Source of the DNA: Nocardioides campestrisoli
Lineage (GTDB): Bacteria; Actinomycetota; Actinomycetes; Propionibacteriales; Nocardioidaceae
Length of the DNA stretch: 64,000 nucleotides
Reading direction: 5' to 3'
Assembly: GCF_013624435.2 (NCBI RefSeq)
Contig: NZ_CP061768.1
Location: 1,766,001-1,830,000 of the forward strand
Part shown: in pieces, positions 8,171-16,448 of the stretch
Position numbering within the stretch: position 1 is the stretch's first letter
Layout: each line of letters begins with the position of its first letter
Notes under the pieces: model-generated
What the model saw: the letters and a program-made list of their open reading frames with translations, nothing else
The model's database searches: none
What the model was told of the DNA's origin: nothing
Made by a program: the position numbers and the translations under genes

Positions 8171-9517
8171 TCAGATCTTGCCCTCGACCGTGCCGGTGCG
8201 CTCGTTCTTGTTGTCACCGTTGAACGAGTAGATCCCGACGAACGCGGACGACGGGTCGTTGTCCTTGTTGATCGGCCCGATGCCCGAAGGACCGGTGTAC
8301 TTGATCTCCTCGCCGGCGTCCAGGAGCTCGACGCAGTCGGCGTACGTGGTGCACTCCTCGCCGTCGGTGGCGCCGGAGACGGCCGGCAGGTTCTTCTGGA
8401 TGGTGGTCGGGGTGGTGTCCCCGCCCTTGACGGCGGCCAGGGCGGCCAGCATCACGGCGTCGTAGGACTCGGCGCCGTAGGCGAAGTCGGTCAGGGTCTC
8501 GTTCTCGGCCTGGTCGTACCAGGCGACGAGCTTGTCCTTGAACTCCTGCGCGGTGTCGCCACCGGGGATCGTGCCCTGCGCGCCCTCGAGCGTGCCCGCC
8601 TCGAAGTCCTTGGTGTAGTCGGCGGTGTTGCCGTCGGTCATGTAGATCTTCGACATGTCCCAGCCCTGCTGCGCGAGCTCGGGCACGATCGCCTTGGTCT
8701 CGTCGAAGGCCAGGATGACGATCGCGTCGGGCGAGGAGTTGAGTGCAGCCGTCACCTCGGAGGAGAAGGTGGTCTGGCCGGCGGGGAACTCGTCGCCGTC
8801 GCCCTTGCCGCCGTAGACGACCTCGCCGCCCGCGTCGGTGAAGGTCTGCTCGACCGCGTTCCGCAGGCCGGTGCCGTAGGTGTCGTTGAACACCAGGAAG
8901 GCCAGTCGCTGGTGGCCGTCCTGAGCGATCAGGTTGCCCAGCGCGTTGCCCTGGATGGTGTCCGGCGGGGCGGTGCGGAAGTAGAAGTCGGAGTAGCCCG
9001 ACAGGTCGAGCGCGGTGTTGGCCGGCGAGATCTGGACGATCTTGTTGTCGGTCAGGGTGTCCACGAAGTTGAGGGACACGCTCGAGGACGCGGCGCCGAC
9101 GACCACGGACGGCTTCTCGGCCACCATGGTCTGGGCTGCTGCGGTCGAGATCGACATGTCGGTGGAGTCACCGGAGTCCTCGACGAAGTGGCAGGCGTCC
9201 GCGCCGCCGACGCCGCCGGCCTCGTTGATCTCCGAGACGGCCAGGCCGACGCCCGCGATCTCCGGCGGGCCGAGGTAGGCCAGGTTGCCGGTCAGCGGCA
9301 GGATCCCACCCACCTTGAACGTGTCCGCGCTGGTGGTGTCACCCGAGCACTCGTCGTTGGTGTACGTGACGGTCTCCGACGTGGGGGACTCGCTGGACTC
9401 GCTGCCCGCGTCCGTGTCGCCGTCGTCGCTGTCACTGCCGCAGGCCGTCAGGGCCAGCGAGAGCGTTGCCGCGCCCGCCATCACCTTGAGCCAGGAGGCT
9501 GTTGTGGATCGATTCAC
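8171..9517 (-). CDS. Branched-chain amino acid ABC transporter substrate-binding lipoprotein
   Basis: An extracellular solute-binding lipoprotein that should deliver branched-chain amino acids to LivHMGF (448 aa). GTG 9517 is preceded by an AAAGG-like site. The lipoprotein signal has lipobox LTAC (LSLALTACGSD), followed by an acidic Ser/Asp-rich linker. The Peripla_BP_6 fold is evident: FKVGGILPLTGNLAYLGPPEIAGVGLAVSEINEAGG, VVVGAASSSVSLN, and AFLVFNDTYGTGLRNA. The gene is convergent with livHMGF rather than in the operon, with its own promoter region carrying tandem repeats. Ligand identity is inferred from the neighbours. Confidence 0.9.
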   Translation of the reverse strand: MNRSTTASWLKVMAGAATLSLALTACGSDSDDGDTDAGSESSESPTSETVTYTNDECSGDTTSADTFKVGGILPLTGNLAYLGPPEIAGVGLAVSEINEAGGVGGADACHFVEDSGDSTDMSISTAAAQTMVAEKPSVVVGAASSSVSLNFVDTLTDNKIVQISPANTALDLSGYSDFYFRTAPPDTIQGNALGNLIAQDGHQRLAFLVFNDTYGTGLRNAVEQTFTDAGGEVVYGGKGDGDEFPAGQTTFSSEVTAALNSSPDAIVILAFDETKAIVPELAQQGWDMSKIYMTDGNTADYTKDFEAGTLEGAQGTIPGGDTAQEFKDKLVAWYDQAENETLTDFAYGAESYDAVMLAALAAVKGGDTTPTTIQKNLPAVSGATDGEECTTYADCVELLDAGEEIKYTGPSGIGPINKDNDPSSAFVGIYSFNGDNKNERTGTVEGKI

Positions 9518-9569
9518 GTCGTGAACCTTTCGTTCGAAAGAAGTGGTCTTCCCCCGGCGCTTGGCCGCG

Positions 9570-9602
9570 GGTAGGGCTCAGCCCTGTCAAGGTAGGGCTC
9601 AG
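9570..9602. repeat. Tandem 12-bp direct repeats in the binding protein promoter
   Basis: GGTAGGGCTCAG occurs at 9570–9581 and again at 9591–9602, exactly 21 bp apart (two helical turns). A minus-strand TTGACA lies between them (9590–9585). The position, 53–85 nt upstream of the substrate-binding protein start, suggests a regulator binding site, but the regulator is unknown. Confidence 0.5.
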
Positions 9603-9782
9603 AGAGTGTGACGTGACTCGCACGACCCGGGTCGTTGCCGAACCGTTACGTCCGCATCCGCTATGCGGACCGGGCCCCGGGGTCGGGTTCCCTCTGCCGG
9701 TGGCGGACCCGAGCCGGTATGGTGCTCTGCGGCGCACGGGGGACAAGGCGCCTGGCAGTCATCGTGTCCGGAGGTGACCCAC

Positions 9783-10352
9783 ATGGGTCGAGTGAACGTG
9801 ACGATCCGTCCTGCGCAGACCGACGACGTCGAGCAGCTCGTGGTGCTGTGGACCGACTCGTTGCGCCGCGGGTCGGCGGAGCAGCGACGCTCGGACGTGC
9901 TGCAGATCCTGGCGGCCGCGGCGTCCACCCCCGACGAGCGTGTCCTGGTGGCCGAGGTGGACGGCACGGTCGCCGGGGTGGTGCACCTGCAGGTGACCAC
10001 GCTCTCTCCCGTCAACCGGGAGCCGGTCGTCTACGCGGTGGCGCCGCACGTGCACCCGCAGCACCGCCGCCACGGGGTGGGCACCGCGCTCATGGAGGCG
10101 GCGGTGGTCTTCGCCGAGGAGCGGCAGGTCGCGCTGGTGGGCGCCGCCGTGGTCACCGCCTCCAGGGAGGCCAACCGGTTCTTCGCCCGGCTCTCCCTGG
10201 GCGCCCGGGCGACGCTGCGGATCGCCTCGACCCAGAGCGTGCGCCACCGGCTGACGGTGCTGCGCCCGGAGCGTGCCGGGCCGCACGGGAGTCGTCAGCG
10301 GGACCGGATCCTGGCAGCCCGCCGCGTCCGCCGGGCCGAGCGGGTCTCCTGA
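9783..10352 (+). CDS. GNAT family N-acetyltransferase
   Basis: A 189-aa acetyl-CoA-dependent N-acetyltransferase of unknown substrate. ATG 9783 follows GGAGGTG; the longer in-frame extension upstream looks non-coding. The GNAT fold is visible from VTIRPAQTDDVEQLVVLW. Motif A is VAPHVHPQHRRHGVGTALMEAAVVFA, with the acetyl-CoA-binding HRRHGVGTAL loop, and ASREANRFFARLSLGARATLRI is the C-terminal strand–helix. A basic tail (RQRDRILAARRVRRAERVS) follows. It is convergent with the thioesterase gene. Confidence 0.87.
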   Translation: MGRVNVTIRPAQTDDVEQLVVLWTDSLRRGSAEQRRSDVLQILAAAASTPDERVLVAEVDGTVAGVVHLQVTTLSPVNREPVVYAVAPHVHPQHRRHGVGTALMEAAVVFAEERQVALVGAAVVTASREANRFFARLSLGARATLRIASTQSVRHRLTVLRPERAGPHGSRQRDRILAARRVRRAERVS

Positions 10353-10367
10353 CCCCTCGTCCCCGGA

Positions 10368-10829
10368 TCAGGGACGGCGGTCGGCCGGGATCAGCGCGCA
10401 GGTGATCCGCGACGTGCACAGCCGGCGCCCCTGCTCGTCGGTGATCACGATCTCGTAGCAGGTCGAGGTCCGGCCCAGGTGGATCGCGGTGGCCACTCCC
10501 GTGACCGTCCCGGAGGTGGCGGACCGGTGGTGGGTGGCGTTGATGTCCACCCCCACCGGGATCCGGTCGGGGTGGGCGTGGACCGCGGAGGCCATCGAGC
10601 CGAGGGACTCGGCGAGCACCACCGAGGCGCCGCCGTGCAGCAGGCCGAAGGGCTGGGTGTTGCCCTCGACCGGCATCGTGGCCACCGCGCGCTCGGCGGA
10701 GATCTCCAGCACCTCGATGCCCATCTTCTCGCCCAGGTCGCCCCTGCGCTCGGTCATCATCGCCAGCAGGGCGTCGGGGGCGGGCGTGGGGGAGGGGGCG
10801 GGCGAGGTGGTCTCGGTGTGGTCGCTCAT
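10368..10829 (-). CDS. PaaI-type hotdog-fold thioesterase
   Basis: A 153-aa acyl-CoA thioesterase of the PaaI/YbgC hotdog superfamily. A Pro/Thr-rich leader of about 18 residues precedes the fold. NTQPFGLLHGGASVVLAESLGS carries the HGG catalytic helix region typical of PaaI-type enzymes, and GVDINATHHRSATSGTV is the following strand pair. The natural substrate cannot be read from the sequence. A CAGAAT hexamer ends 6 nt before the ATG, which suggests leaderless initiation from a promoter divergent to polA. Confidence 0.9.
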   Translation of the reverse strand: MSDHTETTSPAPSPTPAPDALLAMMTERRGDLGEKMGIEVLEISAERAVATMPVEGNTQPFGLLHGGASVVLAESLGSMASAVHAHPDRIPVGVDINATHHRSATSGTVTGVATAIHLGRTSTCYEIVITDEQGRRLCTSRITCALIPADRRP

Positions 10830-10882
10830 GGCGACATTCTGTCCGACGCGGCGCCGTCGGCGACGGCGGATAGGGTCGAGTC

Positions 10883-13555
10883 GTGACTGCGACGCCCTCC
10901 CGACCCCGGCTCCTCCTGCTCGACGGCCACTCGCTGGCCTACCGCGCCTTCTTCGCGCTGCCGGTGGAGAACTTCTCCACCACCACCGGCCAGCCGACCA
11001 ACGCGGTCTACGGGTTCACCTCGATGCTCATCAACGTCCTGCGCGACGAGGAGCCCACCCACGTGGCGGTGGCCTTCGACCGCTCCCGGCAGACGTTCCG
11101 GCTCGCGGAGTACGCGGAGTACAAGGCCAAGCGCAACAAGACGCCCGACGAGTTCAAGAGCCAGCTGCCGCTGATCCAGGAGGTCCTGGACGCGCTGCAC
11201 ATCATCCACCTCGAGGTCGACGGCTTCGAGGCCGACGACATCATCGCCACGCTGGCCACCCAGGCGGTCGCCCAGGACATGGAGGTGCTGATCCTCACCG
11301 GTGACCGCGACTCCCTCCAGCTGGTGGGGGAGACCTCCACGGTGCTCTACCCGATGCGCGGCGTCTCCGAGCTGGCCCGGATGACCCCCGACGCGGTGGA
11401 GACCAAGTACGGCGTGCCGCCGCACCGCTACCCCGAGCTCGCCGCACTGGTGGGGGAGGACTCCGACAACCTGCCGGGCGTCCCGGGCGTGGGCCCCAAG
11501 ACCGCGGCCAAGTGGATCGCCCAGTACGACGGCCTCGACAACGTGATCGCCCGGGCGGACGAGATCAAGGGCAAGGCCGGCGACAACCTGCGCGCGCACC
11601 TCGGCGACGTGCTGCGCAACCGCCGGCTCAACGCCCTGGTCTGCGACCTCGCCCTCGACTACCAGCCCGACGACCTGCTGCGCCGACCCTGGGACCGCCA
11701 GGAGGTGCACACCCTCTTCGACGGCCTGGAGTTCCGGGTGCTGCGCGACCGGCTCTTCGAGTCCCTCACCTCGGAGGAGGAGGTCGAGGGGCCGGGCTTC
11801 GAGGTCACCGGCGAGGTGCTCGCACCCGGCGCCCTGGCGCCCTGGCTGACCCAGCACGCCGCCGGCACGGTCGGCCTCTACGTCCGGGGCACCTGGGGTG
11901 CCGGCACCGGGCGGGTGGAGGGCCTGGCCCTGGCCACCGAGGGCGACCACGCGGCGTACGTCTCGGTCGAGGAGCTGACGCCCGAGGACGAGCAGGCGCT
12001 GGCTGCCTGGCTCGCCGACCCGGCGCGCTCCAAGGTGATGCACGACGCCAAGGGGCCGATGCTGGCGCTGGCCGCGCACGGCTGGGAGCTCGCGGGCCTG
12101 CTCAGCGACACCGCGCTGGCCGCCTACCTGGTCCGCCCCGACCAGCGCTCCTACGACCTGGCCGACCTGACCCTGCGCTACCTGCGCCGCGAGCTGCGCG
12201 AAGAGGTCGACGACGGCCAGGGCGCACTGTTCGACCAGGACGAGGCGGTCGCGGAGGTCGCGATGCTGCGCGCCCGGGCCGTGGTCGACCTGGCCGAGGC
12301 CCTCGACTCCGCGGTCGACGAGCACGGCGGGACCGAGCTGCTGGCGCAGGTCGAGCTGCCCCTGGTGCACATCCTGGCCCGGATGGAGCGCACCGGCATC
12401 GGCGTCGACCTCGACCGGCTCCAGGAGCTGGAGTCGGAGTTCGGCGGCGAGGTGAAGAAGGCAGCCGAGGAGGCGTTCTCGGTCATCGGCAAGGAGATCA
12501 ACCTCGGCTCGCCCAAGCAGCTGCAGGTGGTGCTCTTCGACGAGCTGAACATGCCCAAGACCAAGAAGACCAAGACGGGCTACACCACCGACGCCGACGC
12601 GCTCCAGCAGCTCTTCGTCAAGACCGAGCACCCGTTCCTGCTCGCCCTGCTGCGGCACCGCGACGTGAGCCGGCTGCGCCAGACCGTCGAGGGGCTGCTC
12701 AAGACCGTCCAGCCGGACGGTCGCATCCACACCACGTTCAACCAGATCATCGCCGCGACCGGACGGCTCTCCAGCACCGACCCGAACCTGCAGAACATCC
12801 CGGTGCGCACCGAGGAGGGTCGTCGGATCCGGGAGGCGTTCGTGGTCGGTCCGGGCTACGAGCGGCTGATGACCGCCGACTACAGCCAGATCGAGATGCG
12901 GATCATGGCCCACCTCTCCGAGGACGAGCTCTTGATCGAGGCGTTCCGTTCGGGCCAGGACTTCCACTCCATCACCGCCAGCCGGGTCTTCGGGGTCCCG
13001 GCCGAGCAGGTCGACGGCGGCATGCGGGCCAAGATCAAGGCGATGAACTACGGACTCGCCTACGGGCTCTCGGCCTACGGCCTGGCCCAGCAGCTGCGGA
13101 TCGAGCCGTCGGAGGCGCGGGTGCTGATGGACGACTACTTCGAGACCTTCGGCGGCGTGCGCGACTACCTGGGCGGGATCGTGGACGAGGCGCGACGCTC
13201 GGGGTTCACCGAGACGATCATGGGTCGGCGTCGCTACCTGCCGGACCTGACCAGCGACAACCGGCAGCGACGCGACATGGCCGAGCGGATGGCGCTGAAC
13301 GCCCCGATCCAGGGCTCGGCCGCCGACCTGGTCAAGGTCGCCATGCGCGGCGTCGACTCCGCGCTCGCGGACCGGGGGCTGCGCTCGCGGATGCTCCTGC
13401 AGGTGCACGACGAGCTGGTGCTCGAGGTGGCGCCCGGAGAGGACGAGCAGCTCGAGCAGCTGGTCCGCGAGGAGATGGGCCGGGCGGCCGAGCTGGCGGT
13501 GCCGCTCGACGTCTCCGTCGGCACGGGTCGCAGCTGGCACGAGGCGGCGCACTGA
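10883..13555 (+). CDS. polA: DNA polymerase I
   Basis: DNA polymerase I acts in repair and Okazaki fragment processing (890 aa, full length). Residues 1–~300 form the 5' nuclease (LLLDGHSLAYRAFFA, ADDIIATLA, LTGDRDSLQLV, GVPGVGPKTAAKWI). The middle domain keeps the 3'–5' exonuclease fold but lacks the DxE metal-binding motif (GRVEGLALATEGDHAAYV), so proofreading is probably absent, as in other actinobacterial PolA proteins. The polymerase domain has motif A TADYSQIEMRIMAH, motif B RAKIKAMNYGLAYGLSAYG, and motif C LLQVHDELVLE. GTG 10883 lies 6 nt after TAGGGT (10871–10876), so it is probably leaderless. Confidence 0.97.
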   Translation: MTATPSRPRLLLLDGHSLAYRAFFALPVENFSTTTGQPTNAVYGFTSMLINVLRDEEPTHVAVAFDRSRQTFRLAEYAEYKAKRNKTPDEFKSQLPLIQEVLDALHIIHLEVDGFEADDIIATLATQAVAQDMEVLILTGDRDSLQLVGETSTVLYPMRGVSELARMTPDAVETKYGVPPHRYPELAALVGEDSDNLPGVPGVGPKTAAKWIAQYDGLDNVIARADEIKGKAGDNLRAHLGDVLRNRRLNALVCDLALDYQPDDLLRRPWDRQEVHTLFDGLEFRVLRDRLFESLTSEEEVEGPGFEVTGEVLAPGALAPWLTQHAAGTVGLYVRGTWGAGTGRVEGLALATEGDHAAYVSVEELTPEDEQALAAWLADPARSKVMHDAKGPMLALAAHGWELAGLLSDTALAAYLVRPDQRSYDLADLTLRYLRRELREEVDDGQGALFDQDEAVAEVAMLRARAVVDLAEALDSAVDEHGGTELLAQVELPLVHILARMERTGIGVDLDRLQELESEFGGEVKKAAEEAFSVIGKEINLGSPKQLQVVLFDELNMPKTKKTKTGYTTDADALQQLFVKTEHPFLLALLRHRDVSRLRQTVEGLLKTVQPDGRIHTTFNQIIAATGRLSSTDPNLQNIPVRTEEGRRIREAFVVGPGYERLMTADYSQIEMRIMAHLSEDELLIEAFRSGQDFHSITASRVFGVPAEQVDGGMRAKIKAMNYGLAYGLSAYGLAQQLRIEPSEARVLMDDYFETFGGVRDYLGGIVDEARRSGFTETIMGRRRYLPDLTSDNRQRRDMAERMALNAPIQGSAADLVKVAMRGVDSALADRGLRSRMLLQVHDELVLEVAPGEDEQLEQLVREEMGRAAELAVPLDVSVGTGRSWHEAAH

Positions 13556-13619
13556 CGTCGCGGGGTGTGCCCGTCCGGCTCAGTCCGCCGCTCGGGCGGC
13601 AGGTTGATGTGCCGGTCGG

Positions 13620-14858
13620 TCAGCCGACGGTGGTGGACTCCGGCTGCCGGGCGTCCCGACGCAGCAGCCGGTAGGCCAGACCGACCAGCACGACGAGCAG
13701 GACGCCGTCGACCAGCAGGACCCAGTTGCGCAGGGTCTCCAGGCTCGACGTCGTCAGCCCGCCGGCGACGAGCACGACCAGGGCGATCCAGACCAGCGAG
13801 GCCGAGCGCTCACCCTGGCGGGCCAGGATCGAGTAGACCAGCAGCTGGATCATCGCCAGCGTGGTGCCCAGCAGGGCGAAGACCCACAGCTGGCCGCCGA
13901 TCTCGGCGTACTTGGTCGGCTCGGCCAACGGGGAGACGACCCAGGCGCCGACGGCGCAGACGAGCCCGAGCGCCGTGATCAGGCTCAGGCTCCGGACCAG
14001 CGCGCGGGTCCGCTCGGCGGCCGAGGCCATCGCGGGGAAGGCGACCACCACGACGAACTGCGGCAGGAACATCATCGCCTTGGTGACCACCAGGCCGCCG
14101 GCGTAGAGGCCGGAGTCGTGGGCGCCCAGGACGTTGCGCGCCACGATCAGGTCGACGTTCGACAGGGCCAGGAAGGCCAGCAGCACCTGGGAGTTGTGCA
14201 GCGTCTCGCGGGCGATCGCGCGGCCTGCGTGCGTACCCGTGTGCTGGTGCGGCACCCGGTCGTGGCGCAGCGCGTAGACGCCCACCAGCACCGGCGTGAT
14301 CGCGGCCAGGGCCACGGCCAGGATGGCCACGAACTCACTGGGGGCAACCGCGAGCATCACTCCGGCCACGAGCAGCCGGGGCACGCCGCTGGCCACGTAG
14401 AGCATGCCCAGCGGGAGCCAGCGCCGCTCGCCCTGGAGGATGCCGGCGTAGCCGCCCACCAGGGTCATCGGCACGATGGCGACACCGGCGAGCGCCGCCA
14501 GGGCCATGTCGTCGAGCGCGAGCACGCGGTTGATCACGGGGGTCAGCAGGAGCAGCAGGGCGCCCAGGCCGAAGGCCATCCGGTAGGTGATCCGCAGGAT
14601 CCCGGCCTCGATCTGGGCCACGTGCTCCGGGTCTGAGGAGATCCGTCTCGCCGCGGTCGCCTGCAGCCCCAGGGAGGCGACACTGAGCACGAGCAGCAGG
14701 CCCATCATCACCGCGACGCCGCTGTACTCGGCGACGCCGAGCAGCGCGAGCGCCACGAAGTTGAAGCCGAACGAACCCACGTTCATGATGCCCATCGCGA
14801 TCGCGATGCCAGCGCCGCTGCGCATCAGGGTCGAGACCCGCCCCATCAGTCCAGTCAC
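13620..14858 (-). CDS. Polysaccharide export flippase (MOP/Wzx-like)
   Basis: A 412-aa integral membrane protein with about 12 predicted transmembrane segments. The layout matches the MOP superfamily of lipid-linked oligosaccharide flippases (SGAGIAIAMGIMNVGSFGFNFVALALLGVAEYSG at the N-terminus). It would move polysaccharide precursors across the membrane for the envelope locus that follows. GTG 14858 is chosen because a minus-strand TACAGT (14870–14865) ends 6 nt upstream; ATG 14846 is an alternative. The Ser/Pro-rich stretch further upstream in frame overlaps the divergent acyltransferase and looks non-coding. Confidence 0.82.
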   Translation of the reverse strand: MTGLMGRVSTLMRSGAGIAIAMGIMNVGSFGFNFVALALLGVAEYSGVAVMMGLLLVLSVASLGLQATAARRISSDPEHVAQIEAGILRITYRMAFGLGALLLLLTPVINRVLALDDMALAALAGVAIVPMTLVGGYAGILQGERRWLPLGMLYVASGVPRLLVAGVMLAVAPSEFVAILAVALAAITPVLVGVYALRHDRVPHQHTGTHAGRAIARETLHNSQVLLAFLALSNVDLIVARNVLGAHDSGLYAGGLVVTKAMMFLPQFVVVVAFPAMASAAERTRALVRSLSLITALGLVCAVGAWVVSPLAEPTKYAEIGGQLWVFALLGTTLAMIQLLVYSILARQGERSASLVWIALVVLVAGGLTTSSLETLRNWVLLVDGVLLVVLVGLAYRLLRRDARQPESTTVG

Positions 14859-14961
14859 CCCGCGACTGTAGAGGGTGGGCCGCAAAAGCCGGGGGACCGC
14901 CCGGAGGAGCGCTTCTTCCGAACTGCTGGTCAGGGGTCGGGCTTGTTGCTTTAATGAGCCG

Positions 14962-16362
14962 GTGCCAGCGCCCGAGCCTCCTCCGTCACGCGCCGAGGCA
15001 GTGCCCCTCGAGGGAGGGCCCAGGCACCTGTCGGCCCTGACCGGGCTCCGCGGACTGGCCGCGCTCTCGGTGGTCCAGCTCCACGTGGCGGCCAGGACGG
15101 AGTACGAGTGGTTCGGGGTGCACGCCTTCGGACCCATCGCCCTGTTCGTGCTCTCGGGCTTCCTGCTGTACCGCCCGTTCGCCCGGTGGCTGCTCGGCCG
15201 CGGCACCCAACCGGAGCTCTGGTCCTACTCGGTGCGCCGCGGCGCCCGCATCTTCCCCGCCTTCTGGGTGGTGCTGCTGGTGTGGATGCTCCTGCACGAG
15301 CCCGCCGTCCCCACCGGCGCGGCGGACTGGATCAAGACCCTGACCCTCGTCTCCAGCCTGGAGTTCTTCGGGCTCACACCGGGGCTGGAACAGACCTGGA
15401 GCATGGGCACCGAGCTGACCTGGTACGTCGCGGTCCCGGTGATCGCGCTCCTCATCCACGCGCTGGTGGGTGAGCGCGGCGGGAGGACCTCGTTCCGGGT
15501 CCAGGCGCTGCTGCTGGTCTCCTCCCTCCCGATCGCCCACCTCTTCCGGGCCTACGCCCGGGAGCAGGAGTGGCAGGACGCTCCCATGTGGCTGCCGTCC
15601 TACCTGTACTGCTTCTGTCTCGGCGCGCTGGTCGGCCTGGCCCTGGAGGCCGAGCGGGAGGGGATCATCACCCTGACCAGGACCCGCCGGGTGCTGGGGA
15701 TGCCCGGGCTCCTGCTCACCGCCACGGTGCTGATGCTCGTCCTGACCTGCTCGCCCCTGGCCGGACCGCCCGGCCTGGTGACGCTCACCTTCCAGGAGCA
15801 GGTTCTCCGCAACCTCTTCGCCTGCGGCCTCGCGCTCGTGCTGCTGGCCGCCGGGCTCTTCTCGCCTCCGGGAGCCCTGCTCATGCGGCTGCTGAGCACG
15901 CGCTGGATGCAGGCGACCGGACGCTGGTCCTACGGCATCTACCTCTGGCACGTGCCCCTGATCGTGCTGCTGTGGCAGGAGGTCACCTTCCCTTCCGGCG
16001 TGCTGGGCCTGGTTACCTGGCTGGTGGTCGTGGGCTCCGTCTCCTGCGCCCTGGGGGCGGCCACCTGGGTGTGGGTCGAGAAGCCCGCGATCGCCTGGTC
16101 CCACAGCCAGTCCCTGCCCACGCCCGCTCCGGAGGCCGTCGTCGCCTCCGATGTCCCCGTGACAGCCCCCGCCACAGCCTCCGAATCCCCCGCCGAAGCC
16201 CTCGTCGAAGCCCCCGCCGAAGCCATGGCCGCCGCTCCAGCCGGGCCCGTCGACGCGGCCTCGCTGGATCCCGTCCCGCGGGACCCGGCCCCGTCGGACG
16301 CTGAGCCGGTCGAGGTCGTGCCCGCACCCGCCGCGCGGATCGGCAAGCACCGCGCACACTAG
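14962..16362 (+). CDS. OafA/YrhL-type membrane acyltransferase (family 3)
   Basis: A 466-aa membrane O-acyltransferase likely to acetylate or acylate an envelope polysaccharide. The acyltransferase-3 signature LSALTGLRGLAALSVVQLH, with the catalytic His, is followed by RRGARIFPAFWVVLL and about ten hydrophobic segments. The membrane domain closes with GRWSYGIYLWHVPLI. The last ~75 residues form an Ala/Pro/Glu-rich low-complexity tail (ESPAEALVEAPAEAMAAAPA…) ending IGKHRAH, presumably cytoplasmic. GTG 14962 is supported by TTTAAT (14950–14955) ending 6 nt upstream. It is divergent from the flippase gene. Confidence 0.87.
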   Translation: MPAPEPPPSRAEAVPLEGGPRHLSALTGLRGLAALSVVQLHVAARTEYEWFGVHAFGPIALFVLSGFLLYRPFARWLLGRGTQPELWSYSVRRGARIFPAFWVVLLVWMLLHEPAVPTGAADWIKTLTLVSSLEFFGLTPGLEQTWSMGTELTWYVAVPVIALLIHALVGERGGRTSFRVQALLLVSSLPIAHLFRAYAREQEWQDAPMWLPSYLYCFCLGALVGLALEAEREGIITLTRTRRVLGMPGLLLTATVLMLVLTCSPLAGPPGLVTLTFQEQVLRNLFACGLALVLLAAGLFSPPGALLMRLLSTRWMQATGRWSYGIYLWHVPLIVLLWQEVTFPSGVLGLVTWLVVVGSVSCALGAATWVWVEKPAIAWSHSQSLPTPAPEAVVASDVPVTAPATASESPAEALVEAPAEAMAAAPAGPVDAASLDPVPRDPAPSDAEPVEVVPAPAARIGKHRAH

Positions 16363-16448
16363 TCATCCGCCCACCAGGACCGCGTCCGCGGGACCGCCGC
16401 TGACCCTGGGCATGCCGTCAGGGACGAACGACGAGGAAACGAAGGAAC

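Noticed and set aside
16180..16330. Ala/Pro/Glu repeat-like stretch as a tandem repeat or CRISPR
   Set aside because: It is the low-complexity C-terminal tail of the acyltransferase. No regularly spaced repeats with unique spacers were found anywhere in the window.
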